Origin: Bacillus sp. OV322
GTDB taxonomy: Bacteria; Bacillota; Bacilli; Bacillales; DSM-1321
Direction of reading: 5' to 3'
DNA: 64,000 nt
Assembly: GCF_900112495.1 (NCBI RefSeq)
Contig: NZ_FOMA01000001.1
Coordinates: 496,001 to 560,000, forward strand
Below are positions 1 through 7,851 of the stretch, in pieces. The notes below the pieces were generated by a model. The model worked only from the letters and a program-made list of their open reading frames with translations, was not told the DNA's origin and searched no databases. The stretch's first letter is position 1. Each line of letters opens with the position of its first letter. Both the position numbers and the translations under genes were made by a program.

Positions 1-2
1 CG

Positions 3-692
3 GGAGAAGAAGCAGTTACACTTGATCTGCTTCCGCTTATGTTTGTCATTGCAAAAGAAGGGCGACTGGAAGAGGAAATGTACTTAACGACTTTCTTATA
101 TGAAGAAGCGAAGCATACTGAGTTTTTCAGGCTGGTTCTAAATACTCTGGGAGAATACGATGATTTATCGCTGTTCCATTCAGAAACCTATCACAAAATC
201 TTTGGCGAAATACTGCCGCAGTCTATGGAACGGCTTATTACGGATTCATCTCCAGAAGCCATTGCTGAAGCTTCAACTGTTTATAACATGTTTGTAGAAG
301 GTGTTCTGGCAGAAACGGGATATTTTTCTTTTTATCAATCCTTGGAAAAAGCCGGAATCATGCCGGGACTGCTAAAAGGGATTTCTTATTTGCAAAAAGA
401 CGAATCAAGACATATCGGCTACGGAACCTACCTGCTTCAGCGCCTGATCAGTGAGCATCCGCATCTGTATGAGTGTATTGCCGGCAAGATGGAGGAATTA
501 ACTCCATTAGCAATAAAGCTTAATCAGGAAGGATTCAGCCAAAACGTGAGTACATTCGGCAACTCGGCGGAAGACACAATGAATTTCACCATGAAGCAGC
601 TCTCTGTCCGAATGGAGATCCTCTCAAGGGCAAGAGGGAAAAAAACCGAAGAAATCTTCAGGGTGCAGGAAAATGAGTTAGGCGTATTTTAA
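3..692 (+). CDS. R2-like ligand-binding oxidase (R2lox), 5' truncated
   Basis: The frame is open to the left edge and gives 229 residues of a ferritin-like protein of the R2lox family, which resembles ribonucleotide reductase R2 but uses a Mn/Fe cofactor and binds a fatty-acid-like ligand. All expected metal ligands are visible in order: the first Glu of GEEAVTLD, Glu and His of EEAKH, Glu of VYNMFVEG, and Glu and His of DESRH. The Val of GEEAV and the Tyr of VYNMF, which form the family's Val-Tyr ether crosslink, are both present. Family members are about 290-310 residues, so roughly 60-70 N-terminal residues lie outside the window. Only 22 bases separate it from the aldehyde dehydrogenase, implying one transcript with that gene and the alcohol dehydrogenase. 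The physiological substrate of R2lox is unknown. A class I RNR R2 is less likely because the R2lox-specific crosslink pair is kept. Confidence 0.88.
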   Translation, partial: GEEAVTLDLLPLMFVIAKEGRLEEEMYLTTFLYEEAKHTEFFRLVLNTLGEYDDLSLFHSETYHKIFGEILPQSMERLITDSSPEAIAEASTVYNMFVEGVLAETGYFSFYQSLEKAGIMPGLLKGISYLQKDESRHIGYGTYLLQRLISEHPHLYECIAGKMEELTPLAIKLNQEGFSQNVSTFGNSAEDTMNFTMKQLSVRMEILSRARGKKTEEIFRVQENELGVF

Positions 693-714
693 GGAAGATG
701 AGGAGGAATGAATT

Positions 715-2246
715 GTGGCAGTTAACGCAGATGTAATGACTTTTCCATTATTTATCAATGGAAAATGGGAGCAATCAGGAAATCAAGAATTCTTTGATGT
801 TTTGAATCCAGCGAATGGAGAAGTTGCAGCAAGGGTCGCAAAGGGAACTAAAGAGGATGTTGACAAAGCGGTTTCTGCAGCAAGAGAGGCTTATGACCAT
901 TCCGATTGGAAGATGATGATGCCCAAAGAGCGCTCCAATGTCCTTCATAGCCTTGCCAGGCAAATCATAGCCAATGCAGAAGAACTGGCCTATCTGGAAT
1001 CTATAAGTTCGGGAGGTACAATCCGCCGAATCGGATCTAATGATATTTTGCAAATGGCGGATTTATTTCAGACTCTGGCTAATTTTGTTCTGCAATATCC
1101 TTTTTCTGAAACATTGCCAAGCCCGTCTTTTCCAGGACCAGCCCATAATTTTATTTGGAGGGAGCCGATTGGTGTTTGTGCGGCCATTACTCCATGGAAC
1201 ATGCCCATGCTCATTGCATGCTGGAAAATAGCACCTGCTCTTGCGATGGGAAATACAGTGGTGATAAAACCTGCCAGTTATACCCCCCTTTCAACACTTA
1301 AACTGGCAGAGATTTTATCAGCAGAATTGCCTGATGGAGTACTTAATGTTGTAACAGGCTCGGGTTCAGAAGTAGGCGAAGCCCTTGTGAGCCATCCTAG
1401 GGTGGACAAAATTGCATTTACCGGCTCAACAGAAGTCGGCAGGAAAATCATGGCGCTCGCAGCGGGGACGATAAAACATACGACTCTCGAGCTTGGAGGA
1501 AAATCGCCAAATATCATTCTTGAAGATGCAGATCTGGACATTGCAATTCCTGGAAGCTTATTCGGGGTATTTTTGCACTCTGGCCAATTATGCGAATCAG
1601 GAACCCGCCTATTTGTTCCGGACCATCTTCATGACATTATTGTTGAGAAGCTTGTTCAGCTTTCTTCGAAGCTTAAACCAGGTAATCCTCTAGACAGCCG
1701 CACGGATATGGGGCCGGTCATTTCAAAAAAACAAAAAGAATCCATATTGGCGTATATCGAAGAGGGAAAAAGGGAGGGAGCGAGGCTTGTCTGCGGCGGA
1801 AAGGAATGGTCTGTGCCGGGCTGCAAAGCGGACACTTCATTGAACCGACCATCTTTACGGATGTTACCAACGATATGAAAATTGCACAGGAAGAAATATT
1901 CGGGCCAGTTCTTACCGTCATCCGCTACTCTTCAGTGGACGAGGCAATTAAGATGGCCAATGATACTATTTATGGATTGGCTGCAGGTGTATGGACAAAG
2001 GATGTTAATAAGGCTTACAAAGCTGCAAGAGAACTGCAGGCAGGTGTTGTCTGGATCAACGATTGGCATATGCTCCGCAATGATGCTCCTTTTGGCGGAT
2101 ACAAGCAAAGCGGCATTGGCAGGGAAATGGGAAAGCATTCTTTAGATGCATATACACAGTTAAAGCATGTCCATACTTCAATGGTGCCTGAGATTGAGCA
2201 TAAAAGCTGGTATGGTTTATTATTTTCAGAAACTGACGAGGGGTGA
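715..2246 (+). pseudogene. Aldehyde dehydrogenase, frameshifted
   Basis: NAD(P)-dependent aldehyde dehydrogenase of the common about 500-residue superfamily, oxidising an aldehyde to an acid. A GTG start at 715 has AGGAGG 8 bases upstream. The first frame carries the Rossmann region, the general-base Glu in TLELGGKSP and the nucleophilic Cys in SGQLCESGT, and then runs into a stop at 1878. Homology resumes in another frame from about 1806 (GHFIEPTIF, EEIFGPVL, PFGGYKQSG) to 2246. The total span is one base short of a whole number of codons, so a single-base deletion lies at about 1800-1820. With both catalytic residues present but the C-terminal oligomerisation part out of frame, this is either a recent pseudogene or a sequencing error. 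It sits between the R2lox gene and the alcohol dehydrogenase in one operon. Confidence 0.88.
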
Positions 2247-2250
2247 GATG

Positions 2251-3462
2251 ATGTTAAACAATACGTATTCTTCTTTCATGCTGCGGACTGCCATTTACAG
2301 CGGCTCCAATACCCGTGCACTTGTACCTGCCCTGTTTCAGGGCCTTGGAGCAAAAAAAGTAGTTTTATTCAGTGACAGAGGATTAGAAAAAGCAGGCATT
2401 GTGGATAAAGTTTCGGAAATATTCGATTTGTCACAGTATGGGACAGGTCCTGAACTTGCAGGCATCTATTTAGATATATCACAGGACGCAGAAAGCCAAT
2501 GTGTGAATGCCGCAGCGCGTTTTGCCAGAGAGAAAGGGGCAGATGCTCTATTAGCAGTAGGCGGAGGAAGTGTTCTTGATACCGTCAAGGGAGTGAAATA
2601 TTCGCTGCATAAAGGCCTTTCCGATATCAAAGAAGCCATCCCGGGCGGCCTTTTATTCGAATCATTCCCTCAGGCGAATTTTATGTCCATCCCGCATATT
2701 GCGATTCCAACTACTGCAGGTACAGGCTCTGAAGTCTCTCCAATAGCTGTTATTTATAATGAAGAAATTAAAATGAAAACCAATATTATCAACCCTTTCA
2801 TCAATGCTGACATGGCTATTTTAGATCCGGATTTAACAGTGAAGCTTCCGCCATTCATAACAGCTTTTACAGGATTTGATGCACTTACACACGCCATTGA
2901 GGCCCTGGCATCGCCATATGCAACCCATTTTACTGATGCACAGGCACTCCATGCCATCCGCCTTATTGAGAAGAACCTGCTGTTAGCTGTTAATGATGGA
3001 GAAAACCTTGATGCGAGAATGGCCATGCTGCAGGCAAGCAACATGGGAATAACGGCTTTCAGCTTTGCACTGCAAGTCATTCCGGTCCACAACTTTGCGC
3101 ATGCATATGGTGCCATGTTCCGTATTCCTCATGGACTTGCTAATGCTGTTTTCCTGCCTGTTGTGATGGAAAGGATTCCACATTTATATCTGCCGAAAGT
3201 AATGGAACTTGGGGAAGCATTAGGAATCAGCATCCGCCACCTTGATCATGAAGCGGTTTTGGAAAAGGTTATTGAAAAAATTCGCCTGTTGCAGTTTAAA
3301 TCAGGGCTGCCAAGAGATTTCTCTGATTATCATATCAGTGATGAAAATGTCAGAGATACAATCAAAGCCGTAAGCATGGATCCGGCATCGGTTTTCTTTC
3401 CAATGCCTGATGAACTCATTCAGGCAGTAGGGGAAGCTGTGGTTCCTGTGAGCGTAAAATAA
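2251..3462 (+). CDS. Iron-containing alcohol dehydrogenase
   Basis: About 403 residues of the group III (Fe-dependent) alcohol dehydrogenase family, interconverting an alcohol and an aldehyde or ketone with NAD(P). Visible motifs are the GGGSVLDTVKG nucleotide-binding turn with Asp, TTAGTGSEVS, and the metal-binding histidines in FDALTHAIEA and in the segment HAYGAMFRIPHG. The frame is open upstream to 2167 inside the preceding gene; the real start is one of two adjacent ATGs (2248 or 2251) behind GAGGGG, and 2251 has the better 7-base spacing. The start lies a few bases after the aldehyde dehydrogenase stop, so the genes are translationally linked. The neighbours suggest alcohol to aldehyde to acid chemistry coupled in some way to the R2lox oxidase. 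The substrate cannot be read from the sequence. Confidence 0.9.
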   Translation: MLNNTYSSFMLRTAIYSGSNTRALVPALFQGLGAKKVVLFSDRGLEKAGIVDKVSEIFDLSQYGTGPELAGIYLDISQDAESQCVNAAARFAREKGADALLAVGGGSVLDTVKGVKYSLHKGLSDIKEAIPGGLLFESFPQANFMSIPHIAIPTTAGTGSEVSPIAVIYNEEIKMKTNIINPFINADMAILDPDLTVKLPPFITAFTGFDALTHAIEALASPYATHFTDAQALHAIRLIEKNLLLAVNDGENLDARMAMLQASNMGITAFSFALQVIPVHNFAHAYGAMFRIPHGLANAVFLPVVMERIPHLYLPKVMELGEALGISIRHLDHEAVLEKVIEKIRLLQFKSGLPRDFSDYHISDENVRDTIKAVSMDPASVFFPMPDELIQAVGEAVVPVSVK

Positions 3463-3478
3463 TAGGCTGTTTTTATAA

Positions 3479-3678
3479 CTGCTATGTAACATGGCAGTTG
3501 ATTTCCGCTCAAGGCTGCCGGGGATTGGAGTGTAAGGTGCGAGACTCCTGTGGGATTAGCGGGAAGGTGAGACCCCGCAAGCGAAGCTGAGGATGCTCAC
3601 CGCCCGCCCCACGGAAAGCGAGCATCCTGGAGCGGAAATCACCCCCTTGTTCCATAGCAACAAAGTTTACGAAAACAG
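3479..3678 (-). repeat. Dispersed GC-rich structured repeat, inverted copy
   Basis: A GC-rich block in otherwise AT-rich spacer DNA. It contains GGAGTGTAAGGTGCGAGACT, GAGACCCCGCAAGCG, CACGGAAAGCGAGCATCC, TGGAGCGGAAATCA and, at its right end, the complement of AAGGCTGTTTTCGTAAAC. Read on the minus strand it matches the three tandem units at 33745-34410 from end to end, with divergence in the middle. No open frame or transposase is associated. It is therefore a second copy of the same mobile or structural element, in opposite orientation. Confidence 0.8.
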
Positions 3679-3735
3679 CCTTAAGAAAAAAGAAATAAAA
3701 GGACTGCTTATGCATTATACGGCGGCAATCACAAG

Positions 3736-3778
3736 AATACATCATGTAAGGAGGCTCCGCCTTTATACATGATGTATT
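3736..3778 (+). terminator. Long perfect hairpin
   Basis: A 13-base perfect inverted repeat (AATACATCATGTA / TACATGATGTATT), extended by a GC-rich inner part around a short loop and followed by TTT. It could terminate the R2lox-ALDH-ADH transcript after the repeat element, or be a small palindromic insertion. The stem is longer than those of the other terminators in the window. Confidence 0.5.
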
Positions 3779-3912
3779 TTCCATGGGACCGTAAGTCAGG
3801 ATAGAATACATGAAATATCAAACACTATAGAAAGACTCCTGCTGCAATCAGAAATAACGGAGATGACTGCGGGAGTTCAATCATTATATTCTGCAAAGGG
3901 GATATGCGAGCC

Positions 3913-4071
3913 ATGAAAAGAAAGGCAAATGTTGACGGTGCCGTTAAGGCAAGTAAAACACCTAAGAAAAACCAGGGTACAGATGAGTTCTCTAATGAAT
4001 TTGCAGCCGATGAAAATCCAATGAAGGGTGCAAATCGAAATTCTAAGCAAGGGAGAAAAGGAAGGATATAA
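3913..4071 (+). CDS. Small basic SASP-like protein (first of a pair)
   Basis: A 52-codon frame starting MKRKANVDGA and ending with a Lys/Arg/Gly-rich tail. Residues 24-34 (DEFSNEFAADE) resemble the FGTEFASET repeat of gamma-type small acid-soluble spore proteins, and the MKRKAN start resembles SspO. Size, charge and lack of hydrophobic stretches fit a spore-core protein. AAAGGGG lies 11 bases before this ATG; an in-frame ATG at 3904 is too close to that site. The stop codon is followed immediately by the ATG of the next small gene in the same frame. The function is inferred from composition and motif only; a spore coat or other small basic protein is possible. Confidence 0.5.
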   Translation: MKRKANVDGAVKASKTPKKNQGTDEFSNEFAADENPMKGANRNSKQGRKGRI

Positions 4072-4215
4072 ATGGGGCCTGATAAAAAGAAGCCGCAAAA
4101 AAGAGAACAGGCAGAAAATGTACGTGAAGAATTTGGTGAAGAATTTAATGGAGATATGAATGCTGCAAAAATTTTTGACGTCCTTCAGTCGGGCAGCACC
4201 AAAAAGAAACGTTAA
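4072..4215 (+). CDS. Small charged SASP-like protein (second of a pair)
   Basis: A 47-codon frame starting directly after the TAA of the first small gene, with its own Shine-Dalgarno AAGGAAGG six bases before the ATG. The product is rich in Lys and Glu (MGPDKKKPQKREQAENVREE...) and contains EEFGEEF, again recalling the FGTEF motif of gamma-type SASPs. A strong terminator follows within a few bases, so the pair forms a compact bicistron. It probably belongs with spore proteins, but I do not recognise an exact family. Because it is in frame with its neighbour, the two could be a split of one longer ancestral protein. Confidence 0.5.
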   Translation: MGPDKKKPQKREQAENVREEFGEEFNGDMNAAKIFDVLQSGSTKKKR

Positions 4216-4219
4216 TAAA

Positions 4220-4249
4220 GAAAATGGCCAGAGGTATCTGGCCATTTTC
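4220..4249 (+). terminator. Bidirectional terminator
   Basis: GAAAATGGCCAGA and TCTGGCCATTTTC form a 13-base stem with a four-base loop. It serves the SASP-like pair on the plus strand and the convergent radical SAM gene on the minus strand. Confidence 0.85.
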
Positions 4250-4263
4250 TGAATGAAGCAGCT

Positions 4264-6033
4264 TTACTTATTTGCCTGCAGTGTTTTTTCTTCTGAATAT
4301 GAAAAAATGGAAGACCCTATCCCTGAAGGATCAAAGTAGGATAGCATGATACCCCGCTCCCGTACAATACTTCCGTTTTTCAGGTATTCATTGAGATCAA
4401 ATGGTATTTCCTCAAGCATGGTGTGTTTATATAAATCCTTTTCATTTAATTGAAGACTCTGGTAGCCCTCACCAAGAATGGCCCCATTTTGCAGAATCGT
4501 TTCGTAAATTGCCGTTCTCTCGGCTTTTTCAAAAGATTGTTCCCACCAGGGTTTTCTTGGCTTGTATTTTTGAGTGTTGAAATAATCGTATTTCATAAAT
4601 CCGACAGCAATATCCAGTTCAGCAATCTTTTTGTCCTGAAGGAACTGGTGAAGCCTGCGGAATAAATCTTCAAGCTGATGGCCAATTCTTGACCATCCCT
4701 GCTGATCCCAGTATGTTCCGAACTCCTGGAAGAAATCAAAAGCAGAGTCAAAAACGCGCGTAACTAGGAACTCAACTGTCTGGTTCATCCGATGATCATT
4801 CCAGTATTTTTCGAGAACATCCTCAACTTGCTTAATCCTGACAATATCATCAAATGAAAGAACATTATTCCCTAATATTTCATAGGGTGAATAATCACTA
4901 TAAATATACTGATGATCACTGGCCCTCAGCCGGAGCCCGGTGCCCCTGAGCATCTTGAGGAATCCCAGCTGAAGTTCTTCCGGCCTTAATTCAAAAACAT
5001 CATTAAAGGTTTTGCGGAATGTTGAATAATCCTCTTCTGGAAGCCCTGCAATCAAATCAAGATGCTGATCAATTTTTTGGCCTTCTTTTACCATGGTAAC
5101 AGTTCTCGTAAGCTTTTCGAAATTTTGTTTCCGTTTTACTAATTCATTTGTAGGGTCATTGGTGGATTGTACGCCAATTTCAAAGCGGAATAATCCAGCT
5201 GGCGCATTGTCATTCAAAAATTGAATAACCTCAGGTCTCATGATATCTGCAGTTATTTCAAATTGAAAGACCGTGCCGGGAAGATGTTCATCTATTAAAA
5301 ATTGGAACATTTCCATGGCGTAGCTTCTGCTGATGTTAAAGGTTCTGTCGACAAACTTAATCGTTTTGGCGCCATTTTCCATAAGATAGCGAATATCATT
5401 CTTGATTTTTTCACGGTCGAAATATCTTACTCCAACTTCTATGGATGATAAACAAAATTGACAGTTGAAAGGGCAGCCCCTGCTTGTTTCGATATAAGTC
5501 ACCCTTTTTGAAAGATGCTGCTGATCTTCTGGGAATCGGTAGGGTGATGGCAATTCCTTTAAATCCAGTTTTGAAATTTGAGGATGGATGATCTTTTTAT
5601 CATTCTCCCGGTATGCAATTCCGCCAATTTTGCCGAATTGCTTTCGTTCTCCATTAAGTTCTGCCAGAAGCTCTTTAAACGTTGATTCACCTTCGCCAAT
5701 AACGATAAAGTCAGCTTCAGGTATCCGGTCAAGCCAATGTGAAACATCGTAAGTAACTTCCGGACCGCCCAGAATAATAGTTATTGCCGGATTAATTTTC
5801 TTTAGGGTCTGAATGACCTCGATCGTTTCCTCAATATTCCAAATGTAGCAGCTGAATCCGACTACATCAGGTTTTTTTGAATATAGATCGCCTACAATAT
5901 TCATGATTGGGTCTTTTATGGTATATTCAGCAAGCTTAACGTCAAAGTCGGGTTCTGCATATGCCTTCAGATAACGGATTGACAGGCTTGTGTGGATATA
6001 TTTTGCATTTAGGGTACTAAGGATTATATTCAT
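4264..6033 (-). CDS. B12-binding-domain radical SAM protein (DUF4080 type)
   Basis: A 589-residue protein. Residues 1-130 look like the cobalamin-binding fold (MNIILSTLNAKYIHTS, GGPEV, GEGE). The middle holds the radical SAM cluster motif in TSRGCPFNCQFC (Cys-x3-Cys-x2-Cys), which binds a 4Fe-4S cluster and S-adenosylmethionine. The C-terminal half matches the helical DUF4080 extension. This architecture is widespread in Bacillaceae, and its reaction is not established. The ATG at 6033 is the only start before an in-frame stop; AAAGGAG lies 20 bases upstream, unusually far, so translation may be weak. It stands alone, convergent with the SASP-like genes. No biosynthetic cluster surrounds it, so the substrate stays open. 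Confidence 0.85.
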   Translation of the reverse strand: MNIILSTLNAKYIHTSLSIRYLKAYAEPDFDVKLAEYTIKDPIMNIVGDLYSKKPDVVGFSCYIWNIEETIEVIQTLKKINPAITIILGGPEVTYDVSHWLDRIPEADFIVIGEGESTFKELLAELNGERKQFGKIGGIAYRENDKKIIHPQISKLDLKELPSPYRFPEDQQHLSKRVTYIETSRGCPFNCQFCLSSIEVGVRYFDREKIKNDIRYLMENGAKTIKFVDRTFNISRSYAMEMFQFLIDEHLPGTVFQFEITADIMRPEVIQFLNDNAPAGLFRFEIGVQSTNDPTNELVKRKQNFEKLTRTVTMVKEGQKIDQHLDLIAGLPEEDYSTFRKTFNDVFELRPEELQLGFLKMLRGTGLRLRASDHQYIYSDYSPYEILGNNVLSFDDIVRIKQVEDVLEKYWNDHRMNQTVEFLVTRVFDSAFDFFQEFGTYWDQQGWSRIGHQLEDLFRRLHQFLQDKKIAELDIAVGFMKYDYFNTQKYKPRKPWWEQSFEKAERTAIYETILQNGAILGEGYQSLQLNEKDLYKHTMLEEIPFDLNEYLKNGSIVRERGIMLSYFDPSGIGSSIFSYSEEKTLQANK

Positions 6034-6203
6034 ATGTTTACAGCGTGTTTACGCGTTCTCCTTTCGGGAAGGAATACTCCATCCATTACTAACATTTTAT
6101 TTTACCATAGTATAGTCATTTGAACAGATGAAAATAACAATCTGGGGAATAAGTAAATTAGAGGATGGAACACAGGGACTCAAATATTACTGATTATTAG
6201 TAA

Positions 6204-6236
6204 AAATGGCCCCCGCTTGATAAGCGGGGGCCATTT
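6204..6236 (-). terminator. pdxST terminator
   Basis: AAATGGCCCCCGCTT / AAGCGGGGGCCATTT stem with a three-base loop. On the minus strand it is followed by a T-run, directly downstream of pdxT. Confidence 0.9.
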
Positions 6237-6240
6237 GTTA

Positions 6241-6831
6241 TTAACTGACTCGTTTTTTATTTGCATCCCTTACCATTTCAATAAACAGTTCGATAAAACG
6301 GCCGTCATTTGTAAGCTCTGGATGAAAGGCACTGACTAGAATATGATTCTGCCTTGCCGCAACAATTTTATCATTCAATGATGCTAAAACTTCAACATCA
6401 CTGCCTGCTTTTTCAGCATACGGGGCACGAATAAAGACAGCGGGGAAAGGTTCAGAAAATCCTTTAACATCAAGCGGAATCTCAAAGCTGTCCCGCTGCC
6501 GGCCAAACGCATTGCGCTTGACTGAAATATCCATAAGATTTAAATGGGCGTCTCCGGAGTCTGATTGCTTTTTGGCGACTAGTACCATTCCTGCACAAGT
6601 GCCGAAAATAGGCTTTTTCTCTTCAGAAAATTGCTTAATCGGCTCCATAAAACCATACTGATCCATCAGTTTTTTTATGGCGGTGCTTTCACCGCCTGGG
6701 ATGATAAGCCCTTCAATTTCCTTAAGCTGTTCAGCTTTTTTTATGACAACAGCGTTTAATCCTGCTTCCTGAATTTGTTTCATATGCTCTGCTACTGCAC
6801 CCTGCAAGCCTAATATACCTATTGTCAGCAT
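6241..6831 (-). CDS. pdxT: Pyridoxal 5'-phosphate synthase glutaminase subunit PdxT
   Basis: A 196-residue class I glutamine amidotransferase that releases ammonia from glutamine and passes it to PdxS for de novo pyridoxal phosphate synthesis. The nucleophile Cys is in FGTCAGMVLVA, the substrate loop GGESTAI is near residue 47, and the His/Glu end of the triad is in VSAFHPELT. Length matches the family. The ATG lies one base after the pdxS stop, so the genes are translationally coupled and follow the usual pdxS-pdxT order. It acts in a cytosolic dodecameric complex with PdxS. Confidence 0.97.
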   Translation of the reverse strand: MLTIGILGLQGAVAEHMKQIQEAGLNAVVIKKAEQLKEIEGLIIPGGESTAIKKLMDQYGFMEPIKQFSEEKKPIFGTCAGMVLVAKKQSDSGDAHLNLMDISVKRNAFGRQRDSFEIPLDVKGFSEPFPAVFIRAPYAEKAGSDVEVLASLNDKIVAARQNHILVSAFHPELTNDGRFIELFIEMVRDANKKRVS

Positions 6832-6832
6832 A

Positions 6833-7720
6833 TTACCAGCCGCGCTCCTGCATACGGTCAGAAGGCTGAAGTTTAGAAATATCCAGTCCCTTCATGGCGG
6901 TTCCAAGTTCTTTTGAAAGATTTGCAATCAAACCATAATCAGTATAGTGAGTGGTTGCCTGGACAATGGCTTTTGCAAATTTTTCAGGATGATCAGATTT
7001 GAAGATTCCAGAGCCTACAAAAACTCCGTCCGCTCCCAATTCCATCATAAGGGCAGCATCAGCAGGCGTTGCAATACCTCCTGCAGCAAAGTTAACAACA
7101 GGAAGACGGCCTTCTTCCTTGATTTGTTTTAAAATTTCAAAAGGAGCACCAAGCAGCTTGGCTTCTGTCATGATTTCATCATCATTCATGCTGGCTAATT
7201 TGCGCACCTGGGCATTAACTTTTCTCATATGCCGCACAGCTTCTACAATATTCCCTGTCCCTGGTTCTCCTTTTGTGCGCAGCATGGATGCGCCTTCTCC
7301 AATGCGGCGCGCAGCTTCTCCCAAGTCACGGCAGCCGCATACAAATGGAACGGTATAGGTGCTCTTAAGCAAGTGATACTCTTCATCGGCAGGAGTAAGA
7401 ACTTCACTTTCATCTATATAGTCCACACCCATCGCTTCAAGAATGCGGGCTTCAACGATATGGCCGATTCTTGCTTTCGCCATTACAGGAATCGTGACGG
7501 CATTCATTACTTCTTCTACAATACGCGGATCAGCCATTCTCGCGACTCCGCCTGCTGCCCGGATATCAGATGGAACACGTTCTAAAGCCATGACTGCAAC
7601 CGCTCCTGACGCCTCGGCAATTTTAGCTTGCTCAGCATTAATAACATCCATAATGACGCCGCCTTTTTGCATGCTGGCCATCCCTCTTTTTACAGCTTCA
7701 GTTCCTAATGTTCTTTCCAT
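6833..7720 (-). CDS. pdxS: Pyridoxal 5'-phosphate synthase lyase subunit PdxS
   Basis: About 295 residues of the highly conserved PdxS barrel, which builds PLP from ribose 5-phosphate, glyceraldehyde 3-phosphate and ammonia. Clear family segments are [20 protein letters not shown], the lysine-bearing [19 protein letters not shown], and the C-terminal end MQERGW. Four consecutive ATG codons begin the frame at 7729. The AAAGGA site overlaps the first, so the third or fourth (7723 or 7720) is likely used; I chose 7720. It is transcribed divergently from the MocR-type regulator pdxR, which probably controls it. Confidence 0.97.
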   Translation of the reverse strand: MERTLGTEAVKRGMASMQKGGVIMDVINAEQAKIAEASGAVAVMALERVPSDIRAAGGVARMADPRIVEEVMNAVTIPVMAKARIGHIVEARILEAMGVDYIDESEVLTPADEEYHLLKSTYTVPFVCGCRDLGEAARRIGEGASMLRTKGEPGTGNIVEAVRHMRKVNAQVRKLASMNDDEIMTEAKLLGAPFEILKQIKEEGRLPVVNFAAGGIATPADAALMMELGADGVFVGSGIFKSDHPEKFAKAIVQATTHYTDYGLIANLSKELGTAMKGLDISKLQPSDRMQERGW

Positions 7721-7785
7721 CATCATCATCCTTTATGTAAGAATAGTTTGTTAATTCTTTTAATATCTACTAGTATAAAAGAAAA

Positions 7786-7805
7786 TGACTGTATTAAAAG
7801 TGTCA
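7786..7805. promoter_or_regulatory. Candidate PdxR operator between pdxS and pdxR
   Basis: An inverted repeat, TGAC-N12-GTCA, in the 130-base divergent spacer. MocR regulators such as PdxR bind near their divergently transcribed targets. The assignment is inferred from position and symmetry only. Confidence 0.35.
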
Positions 7806-7851
7806 GTTTTGTTAAACTCAATGGGGTCAGATGTAAGGAGGGAATAGTGAT

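Larger units (their letters stand above)
3463..3912. other. Spacer with repeat copy and hairpin
   Basis: No gene is supported in these 450 bases. The left part is the inverted GC-rich repeat copy, the middle is a long hairpin, and the last 130 bases carry only the Shine-Dalgarno (AAAGGGG) of the first small SASP-like gene. Confidence 0.6.
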
